The position numbers were made by a program, and so were the translations under genes. 64,000 nt of DNA from the NCBI RefSeq assembly GCF_020686965.1, contig NZ_JAJEPS010000013.1, positions 1 through 64,000 on the forward strand, written 5' to 3'. Positions 7,422 to 14,817 of this stretch are shown here, one piece after another (positions within the stretch are counted from its first letter, which is position 1; every line of letters begins with the position of its first letter). Below the pieces are notes generated by a model. The model ran no database searches, was not told the origin of the DNA, and was given only the letters and a program-made list of their open reading frames with translations. Source of the stretch: Hominiventricola filiformis. Lineage in GTDB: Bacteria > Bacillota > Clostridia > Lachnospirales > Lachnospiraceae.

Positions 7422-7865
7422 ATGCGTCTCATATTGCAAGATTGTATGATGAATGAATTGTCTGCCCGACAAAAGTTTTTCTACGAAACTTTTCATTTAT
7501 GGTTTGTGATTAAGTCTATTAATAATTACGGTGTTCAATTAGTCAGTATTCCTACTAATTGCATAAAAATATTATTTATCGTAGGGCACAATACATTTGT
7601 AAAGGACTATTTAACATGTACCAGTTTTGAAGAAGAAAAAATCGTTGCCATCACATGTGATGGCACGATTCACTTTTCAAATCTAAGACTTCCAAATAAA
7701 ACGATATATATTTCTCACCAAAACGACCATAATTACGCTGACTTGCTCAATGGTGCTCTATACGGATTTGATTTTGATCTGACCGAATCAGAGATACTCC
7801 TGTACAATGCAAGTAAGTTATTATCTCCTCTACAGCGCATTGAAAAAAGTTTTCACAAATTATAG
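7422..7865 (+). CDS. Unknown protein, middle gene of MBL operon
   Basis: 147 residues, no recognised family. It has a hydrophobic N-terminal half with beta-strand pattern (VKSINNYGVQLVSI, CIKILFIVGHNTF) and a more polar C-terminal half (HFSNLRLPNKTIYISHQNDHNY). No membrane segment or signal peptide is evident. The start codon lies 2 bp after the MBL stop, so it depends on coupled translation. It might be an adaptor, immunity or sensor protein for its neighbours, but nothing in the sequence decides this. Confidence 0.65.
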   Translation: MRLILQDCMMNELSARQKFFYETFHLWFVIKSINNYGVQLVSIPTNCIKILFIVGHNTFVKDYLTCTSFEEEKIVAITCDGTIHFSNLRLPNKTIYISHQNDHNYADLLNGALYGFDFDLTESEILLYNASKLLSPLQRIEKSFHKL

Positions 7866-7877
7866 GAGGTGTTTAAC

Positions 7878-8585
7878 ATTAAAGAAATTTACACTAATTT
7901 AGGAACATATAATTTGAGAGCTCGCATAAGTGTTGGAATTATTTTTTTAGCACCTTGGCTTCTTGAATTATATCTACTCATTCCGGAAATTAATAGTATA
8001 TCATCAACATTAATTGTTGGAATAATCACTTATGGACTTTGCAATATAATTATTGTATATTGTAGACTTCCTGGTGTTAAAGCAATGAAAAAGTGTTTCC
8101 CAAATTTACTGCCTGCACAAGAAGCATTACTGCCTTCCAATCACTATATTGATTCCATTACAAAACACAGATATTACCATTTCTTTTCAGAGCATATGCA
8201 AGATTTTAAAATATTTCCAAGCGACTCAGAAATGACCCCTTATGTATCCTCTGCAGTAACTTGGTTAATATCTCAAACCCGAGACAGTTCTAAGTTTCCT
8301 CTGATTACTGAAGAAAATATTAACTTTGGGTTTACTTATAATTTACTAGGGTTAAAACCATATGGAATAGTATTGTCTATAGTAGGGATAATCATTAATC
8401 TTATGCTATTATATCCATATTTTCCCAATTTCACTAACTGCTCAAAAATTATGGCATGCTTAATAGTCAACTTACTTTTTTTACTTCTTTGGATATTCGT
8501 TATAACTCAACAGCTTGTAATATCCGCTGGAAGGAAATATGCCCGTGCATTATTATCTGCTTGTGATTCTAATCTTTGGGATTAA
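7878..8585 (+). CDS. Four-segment membrane protein, third gene of MBL operon
   Basis: About 235 residues. Two hydrophobic hairpins flank a soluble centre: segments near residues 14-36 and 39-62, a polar region of about 95 residues, then segments near 155-178 and 185-210. This two-plus-two layout recalls S-4TM-type or other pore-forming effectors of defence systems, though I cannot assign the family. Start choice is unusual. AGGAGG at 7864-7869 overlaps the in-frame GTG at 7869, which is too close to use, whereas ATT at 7878 lies 8 bases after it, and no ATG, GTG or TTG is near. The gene ends at a bidirectional terminator (8590-8623). Confidence 0.7.
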   Translation: MKEIYTNLGTYNLRARISVGIIFLAPWLLELYLLIPEINSISSTLIVGIITYGLCNIIIVYCRLPGVKAMKKCFPNLLPAQEALLPSNHYIDSITKHRYYHFFSEHMQDFKIFPSDSEMTPYVSSAVTWLISQTRDSSKFPLITEENINFGFTYNLLGLKPYGIVLSIVGIIINLMLLYPYFPNFTNCSKIMACLIVNLLFLLLWIFVITQQLVISAGRKYARALLSACDSNLWD

Positions 8586-8589
8586 ATTC

Positions 8590-8623
8590 ATAGCTGGTGT
8601 TTGTACATTCATACACCAGCTAT
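8590..8623. terminator. Bidirectional terminator between MBL operon and restriction gene
   Basis: ATAGCTGGTGT pairs with ACACCAGCTAT across a 12-base loop, between convergent genes. Confidence 0.75.
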
Positions 8624-8636
8624 TATTCATGTATAA

Positions 8637-9557
8637 CTACCTTGGTCCCATAAATCGATCGCCATTCAGATGTATCATATGCTCCGGCATTTCAGCAATC
8701 CAAACTTCTGTTTCCCATGCGAGTTCTTCAGCAAATTTCTTATACGTCTTGAAATTCAGAAATGCTGTTACAAATATTTTTCCTGCCGTAACATCTTTTG
8801 TCATCTCTGTGATTTCCAATATACGTTTCGGATCCATCGGCCCTACAGACGTTACCGACTCAATAAAATAAATCCAGTTCTTATCCTCACGATATAGCAC
8901 TACATCAGGCATCTTATCATGTAACGTAATTTCAAATCCCAGTTCTTTTAATTTTTCTACATTCTTTACCAGATCTTTTTCTATTGTATCGCCAACGTAC
9001 AAGCACTCAGAATTTGGTGCAAATCTTGGTGCAAATTCCTCGATAATGGCTTTTTGCAGCTCATTATGCTTACCCATAGAAAATTTAAAACTTTCACCAT
9101 TTATATTTACCGGCATCATTGTCATCTTCTTTTTAGAAGCATACAAATCAATTAACTTTTCATGGTAACAAAGAAACCGCTTTATAGATTCTTTCCACGC
9201 TGGTGTTTCCATCGTTCTCAGTATTTGTACAGTTTCCTCCGTCAATCTGTACCGATAATTGGGGCTGTTAGTTGCTTTTCCATTATCCTCTATCAAAGCA
9301 GCGGTACGAAATCTATGCAAAGCCTGCTTTCTAAATGTTTCTCTGCTGTTTTCTGCATAGCTCATACCGTAAAATGTATTAACAAACTGAATAATATCAT
9401 GAATACGAATCCATTCATTTGTTGCTTCACTCCATGACATATCCGGCTTTATTCCTGCCATAGCCAGTATCACATAGCAGCATATATCTGCCTGCTGTGC
9501 TTTAGGCATACCTATTGTTTGCAGAAATTCTCTTGTTTCCTCTATTTTCTTATCCAC
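8637..9557 (-). CDS. BsuBI/PstI-type type II restriction endonuclease
   Basis: 306 residues. The C-terminal two thirds match the BsuBI/PstI endonuclease family: GKHNELQKAIIEEFAPRFAP, then YVGDT, HDKMPDVVLY, FIESVTSVGP and the closing AEMPEHMIHLNGDRFMGPR region. The catalytic acidic residues should be the D of PDVV and the E of IESV, a PD-(D/E)xK arrangement. The N-terminal 130 residues are helical and probably bind DNA. Enzymes of this family cut CTGCAG, so that target is likely. The start is GTG at 9557 with TTGGAGGG upstream and overlaps the methyltransferase gene by 8 bp, so methylase and nuclease are co-expressed with the methylase first. Confidence 0.9.
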   Translation of the reverse strand: MDKKIEETREFLQTIGMPKAQQADICCYVILAMAGIKPDMSWSEATNEWIRIHDIIQFVNTFYGMSYAENSRETFRKQALHRFRTAALIEDNGKATNSPNYRYRLTEETVQILRTMETPAWKESIKRFLCYHEKLIDLYASKKKMTMMPVNINGESFKFSMGKHNELQKAIIEEFAPRFAPNSECLYVGDTIEKDLVKNVEKLKELGFEITLHDKMPDVVLYREDKNWIYFIESVTSVGPMDPKRILEITEMTKDVTAGKIFVTAFLNFKTYKKFAEELAWETEVWIAEMPEHMIHLNGDRFMGPR

Positions 9558-11037
9558 AGTATCCCTCCAATATCAAATTACAATTTGCCTCCGAATAATC
9601 CTTACTTTTAAGCACTTTTCTGCCCATTTCCTGAATATCCTCTAAATCCGGCACAGGCATTGCATTAATCTCTGTTGAATTAACCTGTGTAGACCCATTC
9701 AAAATACGATAATATTCGTCATAAAGTGTAGAATTAAATAATACATACAACCCATACACCAGGCATTCTGACATTTCCGTTAATACACCGTCCACAAAAT
9801 TAATTTTATTCTGTGTACTTATCTTTTGGTACTGAGGAAATTTTTTGGCCAAATATACTCCACACTGTAATCTTCGAGGTTCTTCCTTTGCCGTAAATCG
9901 CTTTACAAATAGATAATTTTTGTTATCTTGCATTAATCCCTTTTGTTCTGTCACCACATATTCATGCTCTTTCTGTATAGGGAATTCTACTTTTCCCTGT
10001 TTTATATGCTGCGAATAAAATAAAGGAATTGCTCCTTCTTCTTCCTCATCTCGAAGTATTTCACGATTACGGAAATCTACGGTCAATCCGGTTTTCATTT
10101 TTACACCTATTGCTGGAAGCGTCTTATCAAACTTATGCAGCTTCTTTAATACTTCCACTTCATTTTCATCTGTTACAAGATAAACATAATAGTCTGATCC
10201 TGCTACAACCAGATCATACGGAACCGTCAATGATGTCAACTCTCCAAAATCACTATTGGATTTCGATGATGTAATCGTAACTGTTTCTGGCTTTTCACTT
10301 GTCTTTTTTACTTTAATAATAATTGTTTCCTGTAACACACTTTCTTTGTCGAAAACCTTATTTCTGCTGATAAAAAGGTGAATATGTTCCAATTTCCCTT
10401 CTGTCAGAAAATATTCCCGGAAACGTTTAAAATACGCCCCTGATGTCCATGACCTCGGAATGATGTAAACCAGCTCTCCACTTTCACATAAATTAAATAA
10501 TCCCATAGACGCAAAAATGAAATATAAATTCGGTGCACCATAACATACCTCTGGCATCGCTGTTGCTTCTGGCGCATCTTTCGGAATTTTCATATACGGC
10601 GGATTTCCAATCACAAAATCATATTTCTTAGGCTCTGCATTTCCTCCCAACATATGATTAAAATCCAAATACTGGCTCAAAATATAATTATCTTCAACGA
10701 TATTAACTGTAAGTTTTTTCTTTGTCTCTTCTTTACAATATTCCAGATTGCGTTTCAACAATGGCAATACATTTTCATCGTTCTCATAACAGGTAAGTTC
10801 AATCTCCTGAATAGAATCTATTGTTTCCAATCGCTCAATAAAGGCACATGATAATATACCTGAGCCAGCCCCTGCATCAAGTACACTTACTTTGCCTGTT
10901 TTCTCATCGAAGTTATATAATCCAGACATAAAACGGGCAGTTTCCATACTGGTAAAAAACTGACCATATTTTTTACGTTCTTTTTTCGGCATACTCTCTA
11001 TATATTCGTTTGTAAGTTCTATAATTTTTTCTAGCAT
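9550..11037 (-). CDS. N6-adenine DNA methyltransferase of the BsuBI/PstI-like system
   Basis: 495 residues from ATG 11037. Motif I is VLDAGAGSG at residues 52-60 (AdoMet binding), and the catalytic motif IV is NPPY at 145-148, typical of gamma-type N6-adenine methylases. A target-recognition region follows in the C-terminal half. It protects host CTGCAG sites if the partner cuts that sequence. A longer frame opens at TTG 11100, but TTGAAA there is the -35 box of a good promoter (-10 at 11072-11077). The ATG at 11037, with GGTGG upstream, is therefore the better start. It is the first gene of the restriction-modification operon and the last at the right side of island 1. Confidence 0.9.
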   Translation of the reverse strand: MLEKIIELTNEYIESMPKKERKKYGQFFTSMETARFMSGLYNFDEKTGKVSVLDAGAGSGILSCAFIERLETIDSIQEIELTCYENDENVLPLLKRNLEYCKEETKKKLTVNIVEDNYILSQYLDFNHMLGGNAEPKKYDFVIGNPPYMKIPKDAPEATAMPEVCYGAPNLYFIFASMGLFNLCESGELVYIIPRSWTSGAYFKRFREYFLTEGKLEHIHLFISRNKVFDKESVLQETIIIKVKKTSEKPETVTITSSKSNSDFGELTSLTVPYDLVVAGSDYYVYLVTDENEVEVLKKLHKFDKTLPAIGVKMKTGLTVDFRNREILRDEEEEGAIPLFYSQHIKQGKVEFPIQKEHEYVVTEQKGLMQDNKNYLFVKRFTAKEEPRRLQCGVYLAKKFPQYQKISTQNKINFVDGVLTEMSECLVYGLYVLFNSTLYDEYYRILNGSTQVNSTEINAMPVPDLEDIQEMGRKVLKSKDYSEANCNLILEGYCG

Positions 11038-11071
11038 ATTCCACCTACCTACAAGCCTTCTATTTCTTGTT

Positions 11072-11100
11072 ATTATACTATAGCGCACCTCCTTTTTCAA
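11072..11100 (-). promoter_or_regulatory. Promoter of the restriction-modification operon
   Basis: On the minus strand TTGAAA (11100-11095), a 17-bp spacer and TATAAT (11077-11072). It leaves a leader of about 28 nt before the methylase ATG. Confidence 0.75.
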
Positions 11101-11291
11101 TGTCCTTTTGCAAACATATGTTCTTATCTATTATTAGCTATCATCAACTTAAAATCTAGGCATAGTATTGAAAAATATGTAATAAGAAAAGAAAAACCTT
11201 ACCGATATTCAGTTTTTTACTTCTGAAAATCAGTAAGGTTTCTTTATATACGTTATGAAATAAAATTTTTATCTCTTGAATAATCACAAAA

Positions 11292-11309
11292 TGTTGCCAT
11301 TTTGTTGCC
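11292..11309. repeat. Right integrase arm repeats of island 1
   Basis: Direct GTTGCCA copies at 11292 and 11303, spacing 11 bp, matching the left pair at 4799-4816. They end 60 bp before the core at 11370. Confidence 0.75.
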
Positions 11310-11369
11310 AATCACTAAGCAAATTTGTTTGTAATCCGCATAAATACTGGTTTTTTATGATTGTATGGA

Positions 11370-11387
11370 TTATTCAATCTCGATTTT
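11370..11387. repeat. Attachment-core-like site between islands 1 and 2
   Basis: Minus strand AAAATCGAGATTGAATAA, similar to the guaA end. It is shared by the right end of island 1 and the left end of island 2. Confidence 0.7.
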
Positions 11388-11482
11388 GACAATTGTATCT
11401 TTAAATAAAAACAAGTTAAATCCAGTGTATTTCACATCATCATTTTCTACATTGTCTCTAAAATATGCATTATTTAAGTTTT

Positions 11483-11502
11483 TTGCAAGCATATTGCAAG
11501 CA
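11483..11502. repeat. Left integrase arm repeats of island 2
   Basis: Direct TTGCAAGCA copies at 11483 and 11494, spacing 11 bp. The matching pair at the other end is at 19047 and 19058. Confidence 0.75.
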
Positions 11503-11525
11503 CAGGTTTAATTGTGCATAGATTG

Positions 11526-11723
11526 TCACTTGTTTTCAATGACGCAGCGTTCGGCTGCATATTCTAAAAAAATGCCAATCAATTCATTTCGACTATGCCC
11601 TGTTTGGGCTGATATTTTATCCAGTTTCTCTACAGTTTCCTCTTTCAATCGCACGGAGAATGTTTTATACCCATCATCTCCTTTTGTTCTTTTAGGATGT
11701 AATACTAATTTTTCTTCTTTCAT
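11526..11723 (-). CDS. Ribbon-helix-helix (CopG/Arc-like) regulator
   Basis: 65 residues. Basic N-terminus LHPKRTKGDDGYKTFSVRL gives the DNA-contacting strand, followed by helix KEETVEKLDKISAQTG and helix SRNELIGIFLEYAAER, the classic ribbon-helix-helix order. Such proteins bind DNA as dimers and often repress their own promoter. The divergent intergenic region carries an inverted repeat that fits as its operator (11727-11770). It is the first gene inside the left end of island 2 and probably controls the divergent cargo genes from 11814. Confidence 0.8.
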   Translation of the reverse strand: MKEEKLVLHPKRTKGDDGYKTFSVRLKEETVEKLDKISAQTGHSRNELIGIFLEYAAERCVIENK

Positions 11724-11726
11724 GTC

Positions 11727-11782
11727 AAATCACCTCTATGTTGAATTTTATGTTTCCATAGATGTGATTTATATGTTATAAT
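11727..11782. promoter_or_regulatory. Divergent operator/promoter between RHH gene and cargo
   Basis: AAATCACCTCTATG (11727-11740) is an imperfect inverted repeat of CATAGATGTGATTT (11757-11770). TATAAT at 11777-11782 would be the -10 of the rightward gene and lies within direct ATGTTATAA repeats. A likely binding site for the adjacent ribbon-helix-helix protein. Confidence 0.5.
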
Positions 11783-11813
11783 TTATGTTATAAATTGTAT
11801 TGGAGGGATTGAA

Positions 11814-12287
11814 ATGAACTCGGACGAATTATATACACTGAAAAGTATGGTGCTTGATAACTACGAGCAGTACCATGACGGTCTTAGAATACTCTTAGAA
11901 AGCGATAAGGGGCTCTACAAGGCGTTTGGACAGTCTCCCCGTACAAAGTACCTAAAGTCAGAGAACTTCTATCTAACGTCAAAAGAACGCCTTACATACA
12001 TGATGGGATTCATTGATGCCTTAGCTTGGCTGACAAGGCAGGGAAAGTTAGTTCCAGACACATTCCCCACAGATGTTGCAGGCTTCACAGACCCAGAAGA
12101 AACGCCGGAAGAACGAGCAGAATATTTTGAGAAACGATATAAAGGCTTATCGCCGGAACAGCGTGCCGAACTGGAAGCATTTGATAAAGAAACCGAAGAT
12201 CTGTGGCTTGAACAAGTTGAAGAAAGCATTAAAGAGAATAAAGTAATCAACAATCTGATTCTGCGTATTATCACTGGGGAAGATTAG
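11814..12287 (+). CDS. Hypothetical island cargo protein
   Basis: 157 residues, acidic, predicted mainly helical. The sequence has no domain I recognise. It shows LTYMMGFIDALAWLTRQGKLVPDTFP in the middle and a C-terminal helix KETEDLWLEQVEESIKENK. The latter is partly duplicated as a remnant at 12803-12874, which suggests the locus once held a second paralogue. The ribosome site GGAGGG lies 6 bases before ATG. It is probably transcribed with the next gene and controlled by the RHH protein. Confidence 0.65.
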   Translation: MNSDELYTLKSMVLDNYEQYHDGLRILLESDKGLYKAFGQSPRTKYLKSENFYLTSKERLTYMMGFIDALAWLTRQGKLVPDTFPTDVAGFTDPEETPEERAEYFEKRYKGLSPEQRAELEAFDKETEDLWLEQVEESIKENKVINNLILRIITGED

Positions 12288-12340
12288 AAATTGGAAACTC
12301 ATACGATATGTGCTTTGATGAACGATTATGAGGTGTGAAT

Positions 12341-12790
12341 ATGAACAATTACAACTATGATGATGAAATACGAGAGGAACGGCTTGCAAGGGAAATTGGT
12401 AGGAAGTTTGCCGAGTTAGGATTTGGTACCGTTCAGACAGAAGAAGAATATGAGAAGTCAAAGAAAAATTTCAAAAAAAAAGAAAAACGAGACATGTTTT
12501 TTGTTTCTGTTTTCAGTGGGTTGAGAACGATTATTTACACGCCACTATCCATTGCGTTTCATGCAGTTTCATTTGTAGCAAAAGGGATTGGCTACATTTC
12601 TTCTTTCGGACTGATTGCAGGAGTTTACTATCTGTATCAGTCTTTTTGTGCTTTCAAGAGCGGTGTTCCGTTTGGAGAAATCGGAGAATTGAACAAGGCA
12701 GTATGCTTCATCATCTTTCCTTTTGTTGCTTATCTGGTAAGCTATGTTTGCGAAAAAATCCACATTTACTTTGAAGAAAATGCATACTAA
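12341..12790 (+). CDS. Small membrane protein, island cargo
   Basis: 149 residues from ATG 12341 (GAGGTG ribosome site; an in-frame GTG two codons earlier overlaps that site). The polar N-terminal 50 residues, DEIREERLAREIGRKFAELGF, form a charged helix. They are followed by a hydrophobic region with about three segments: FSGLRTIIYTPLSIAFHAVSF, GYISSFGLIAGVYYLYQSF and AVCFIIFPFVAYLVSYVC. I recognise no family. It follows the 157-residue gene by 53 bp. Confidence 0.6.
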   Translation: MNNYNYDDEIREERLAREIGRKFAELGFGTVQTEEEYEKSKKNFKKKEKRDMFFVSVFSGLRTIIYTPLSIAFHAVSFVAKGIGYISSFGLIAGVYYLYQSFCAFKSGVPFGEIGELNKAVCFIIFPFVAYLVSYVCEKIHIYFEENAY

Positions 12791-12802
12791 TGCTATCGTT
12801 GA

Positions 12803-12874
12803 ATAGTAACAGAACAGTATAAGGAAACCAAAGAATTGTGGTGTGAAGAAGTCGAAGAAAGCATTAAAAAGAAT
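12803..12874 (+). pseudogene. 3' remnant of a paralogue of the 157-aa protein
   Basis: A 24-codon open piece reads YKETKELWCEEVEESIKKN. It closely parallels DKETEDLWLEQVEESIKEN at the end of the intact gene at 11814, and there is no start codon or upstream body. It is followed directly by a terminator hairpin. Best read as the tail of a deleted paralogue. Confidence 0.6.
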
Positions 12875-12921
12875 ATCCCAAAAGCGATGCATTTAAATTT
12901 TAAACACGTCGCTTTTGGGAT
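12875..12921 (+). terminator. Terminator after cargo genes
   Basis: ATCCCAAAAGCGA pairs perfectly with TCGCTTTTGGGAT (13 bp). There is no long T run, so efficiency is uncertain. Confidence 0.6.
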
Positions 12922-12969
12922 TCGAATAAGTCAAGTCCACTTTTATTTGGTTCAACAAACTGGAATTTC

Positions 12970-13155
12970 TCATTTCTTCATTTTAGGTGCAATAAGCAAC
13001 ACTACTGTCACAAGAAAATATACACCATACAGTAACCACGTAATAGTATTGTTCCATGGAAAACTCTTTTCTGGATGGTTCAATGCAAACATTATAAATA
13101 CAATAGCTATAATCAGCATTATCAAACCGATGATCCTTGATATACTCTTTTTCAT
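12970..13155 (-). CDS. Small two-segment membrane protein
   Basis: 61 residues from ATG 13155, with AGGAGG 9 bases upstream; the in-frame GTG at 13164 overlaps that site. Two membrane segments, SRIIGLIMLIIAIVFIMFAL and WLLYGVYFLVTVVLLIA, are joined by a short polar loop and end in a basic PKMKK tail. No family is recognised. It lies downstream of an exported protein on the same strand with a 27-bp gap, so the two may be one unit. Confidence 0.6.
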   Translation of the reverse strand: MKKSISRIIGLIMLIIAIVFIMFALNHPEKSFPWNNTITWLLYGVYFLVTVVLLIAPKMKK

Positions 13156-13182
13156 GTAAAGCACCTCCTCGTCAAATTGAAG

Positions 13183-13623
13183 TTATTTTTCTTCTATAGA
13201 TTCTGTTACATTAGTTCTATATTTCTCTTCACATGCTTTTAAGTAATCAAAGCATAATCCACCATCACATCTATAGAAAAATGGATCTTTACAAATTATA
13301 TTATCACTATTGAGAATAAATACAGGTATGATATCTTTATCGTTGCTGTTTATATAACTAATTTTGAAACTGTATCCTGTTCTTCCAAGTGAAATGCCAT
13401 CTCTTTTCATTGAAATACCTTGAATATTCGCCACTATATATTCGATATCTTCTGAATCGGTGATAGTAAAACCAGTTCCTGTATTTCCATCGAACACATT
13501 TATATGGTCTACCTCAGAAGGATTTACATTCTTACCGAATTTCTTTGGCATGAAATAGTAACCTACTGTACCTACCAATAACACAGCAATTAAAATAACC
13601 AGAATACGCAGTTTCTTTTTCAT
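13183..13623 (-). CDS. Membrane-anchored or exported protein of unknown function
   Basis: 146 residues. MKKKLRILVILIAVLLVGTVGYYF is a signal-anchor: basic start, hydrophobic core, no lipobox or clear cleavage site. The outer part has beta character (INVFDGNTGTGFTIT, YSFKISYI, DIIPVFIL) and two CxxxxC-like cysteine pairs near the end. GGGAGG precedes the ATG. No function can be assigned. It may act at the cell surface as an island fitness or exclusion protein, but there is no direct evidence for this. Confidence 0.6.
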   Translation of the reverse strand: MKKKLRILVILIAVLLVGTVGYYFMPKKFGKNVNPSEVDHINVFDGNTGTGFTITDSEDIEYIVANIQGISMKRDGISLGRTGYSFKISYINSNDKDIIPVFILNSDNIICKDPFFYRCDGGLCFDYLKACEEKYRTNVTESIEEK

Positions 13624-13689
13624 ACACTCTTTACCTCCCCAAATATCGATTTGCTTGTTCCATAAAATTCATTTTATTCGCCTTCAAAC

Positions 13690-13940
13690 TTGCTGGCGGC
13701 GAACAGCATTTTATGCTGTTTGCGGACGGCAAGTCCACAAGGGATAGACGCACAAGCGTCGCAAGGGAGTGTAGCTCCCTTGACGGAACGAAGTGACGAA
13801 ACATTCTCGGTCGTGCAGTTTTCTTCTGCTGACCGGGAATGAAGCTCCGCAGGACGCACATACTCCCGATAGGAGAGTATAGAAGTGCGCCCTTTAGTTC
13901 CTAAAGGGGTTTTATCAGTGCGACAAACTTGAAGTTGTCA
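13690..13940. ncRNA. Hairpin-rich intergenic segment, possible structured RNA
   Basis: No credible coding frame. Successive inverted repeats are AACAGCA/TGCTGTT (13702-13720), GACGC/GCGTC (13747-13760), CAAGGGAG/CTCCCTTG (13763-13781), CTCGGTC-TGCAG/CTGCT-GACCGGG (13806-13837), ACTCCCGATAGGAGAGT (13862-13878), CCTTTA/TAAAGG (13891-13907) and CGACAAACTT/AAGTTGTC (13921-13939). It is far more GC-rich than its surroundings. It could be a structured RNA, a long 3' or 5' region of the neighbouring minus-strand genes, or part of a DNA-processing site. I do not recognise the family. Confidence 0.4.
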
Positions 13941-14174
13941 GCATCCTTCGTTTTTATCTTTTATATCGTCTTTTAACGATTTGATTTCTTCCAGAATGAG
14001 TTCAGTACAAACGACTATAATACCTGAAAGAAGAATAATTCCACCATAAATCGGATAAATAAAGGATTCTCGGACTCCACCGCCAATGATGCCAGACAAG
14101 AGCTGCCACACACCGCTGAACGGCCAAACAACTAAAGCAAATACCACAATCATCATAATAATAGCTTTTTTCAT
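13938..14174 (-). CDS. Small membrane protein
   Basis: 78 residues from ATG 14174, chosen because AAGGAGG lies 9 bases upstream; upstream in-frame codons have no ribosome site and overlap the next gene. Two membrane segments, AIIMMIVVFALVVWPFSGVWQLL and IYPIYGGIILLSGIIVVCTELIL, are followed by a charged helix KSLKDDIKDKNE. Unknown family. It lies directly downstream of the 196-residue gene on the same strand. Confidence 0.55.
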   Translation of the reverse strand: MKKAIIMMIVVFALVVWPFSGVWQLLSGIIGGGVRESFIYPIYGGIILLSGIIVVCTELILEEIKSLKDDIKDKNEGC

Positions 14175-14226
14175 TGTACTTTGCCTCCTTAAATTGCGAT
14201 TTCTCAGTTTCAAAAACTGGAAGTTG

Positions 14227-14817
14227 TTAGTCGCTATCTTGTTTGCGGTTAAATTCAAAAACGACAGGTTCAAATTCAACTAAATGCTTATCTTGGGTGT
14301 TAGTTCCTTTAGGGTTCTCTATGCCGGTAACTTCATAGTATTCATCACTGTATTGTATTTTACTACCATCAAAATCTTTTTGAATGGATTTGACATATTC
14401 AAACGGATTTTCTATTGGTAACAAACTTAATGCCCGCTGTAGCTGTTGTGCCGCTGTCCTCTGCTCATCGGTCAGTATTTTTTCTTCGTTTGCCATGTGT
14501 TCTTCAAATTTATTTTTATCCATCCAAACGATTTGCTCCAATGGGTTAGCAGTACCACAAGCCAAGATTAAACGGATAAAATCTTCAAAATTTGCCGCTA
14601 ATGGATATACATTTTGGTCTACACAACTTTCTGGATTGCAGGCAAATACCATTTCTCCATATTCCGGCAAAAAGCAATACAGAATACATCCTTCAAATCC
14701 GATTGGCTTTGCGTTGACGGGATAGCAAAAATACGGCTCTGCAATATCTCCATATTCTAAACATAAAAGTCCCTTATCTATGGGAAGTGCCATATACTTT
14801 TCGTAAATCGTTTCCAT
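14227..14817 (-). CDS. Hypothetical island protein, possibly SUKH/Imm-like
   Basis: 196 residues. It is acidic, with aromatic-rich beta stretches (GLLCLEYGDIAEPYFCYPV, GCILYCFLPEYGEMVFAC) followed by a helical ANFEDFIRLILACG. That pattern reminds me of SMI1/KNR4 (SUKH) immunity-type folds, in which a conserved glycine-rich strand precedes the FxDFL helix. This is only a resemblance, and no toxin partner is visible nearby. The N-terminal MET start has a GGAGGCAC-like site upstream. It may be cargo of island 2. Confidence 0.5.
   Translation of the reverse strand: METIYEKYMALPIDKGLLCLEYGDIAEPYFCYPVNAKPIGFEGCILYCFLPEYGEMVFACNPESCVDQNVYPLAANFEDFIRLILACGTANPLEQIVWMDKNKFEEHMANEEKILTDEQRTAAQQLQRALSLLPIENPFEYVKSIQKDFDGSKIQYSDEYYEVTGIENPKGTNTQDKHLVEFEPVVFEFNRKQDSD

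Larger units (their letters stand above)
11101..11525. other. Junction of islands 1 and 2, no gene
   Basis: This holds the hairpin 11194-11241 (AAACCTTAC/GTAAGGTTT with a long imperfect stem), the right arms of island 1, the attachment core at 11370 and the left arms of island 2. A motif CCGCATAAATACTGG at 11337-11350 recurs at the right end of island 3 near 31417-31430. Confidence 0.7.

Noticed and set aside
11512..11781. Plus-strand 89-codon frame over the RHH gene
   Set aside because: Covers the opposite strand of a clear ribbon-helix-helix gene and its promoter.
13631..13861. Minus-strand frames over the hairpin-rich segment
   Set aside because: They depend on two overlapping frames, have no ribosome site and translate the inverted repeats; a non-coding structured segment explains the sequence better.
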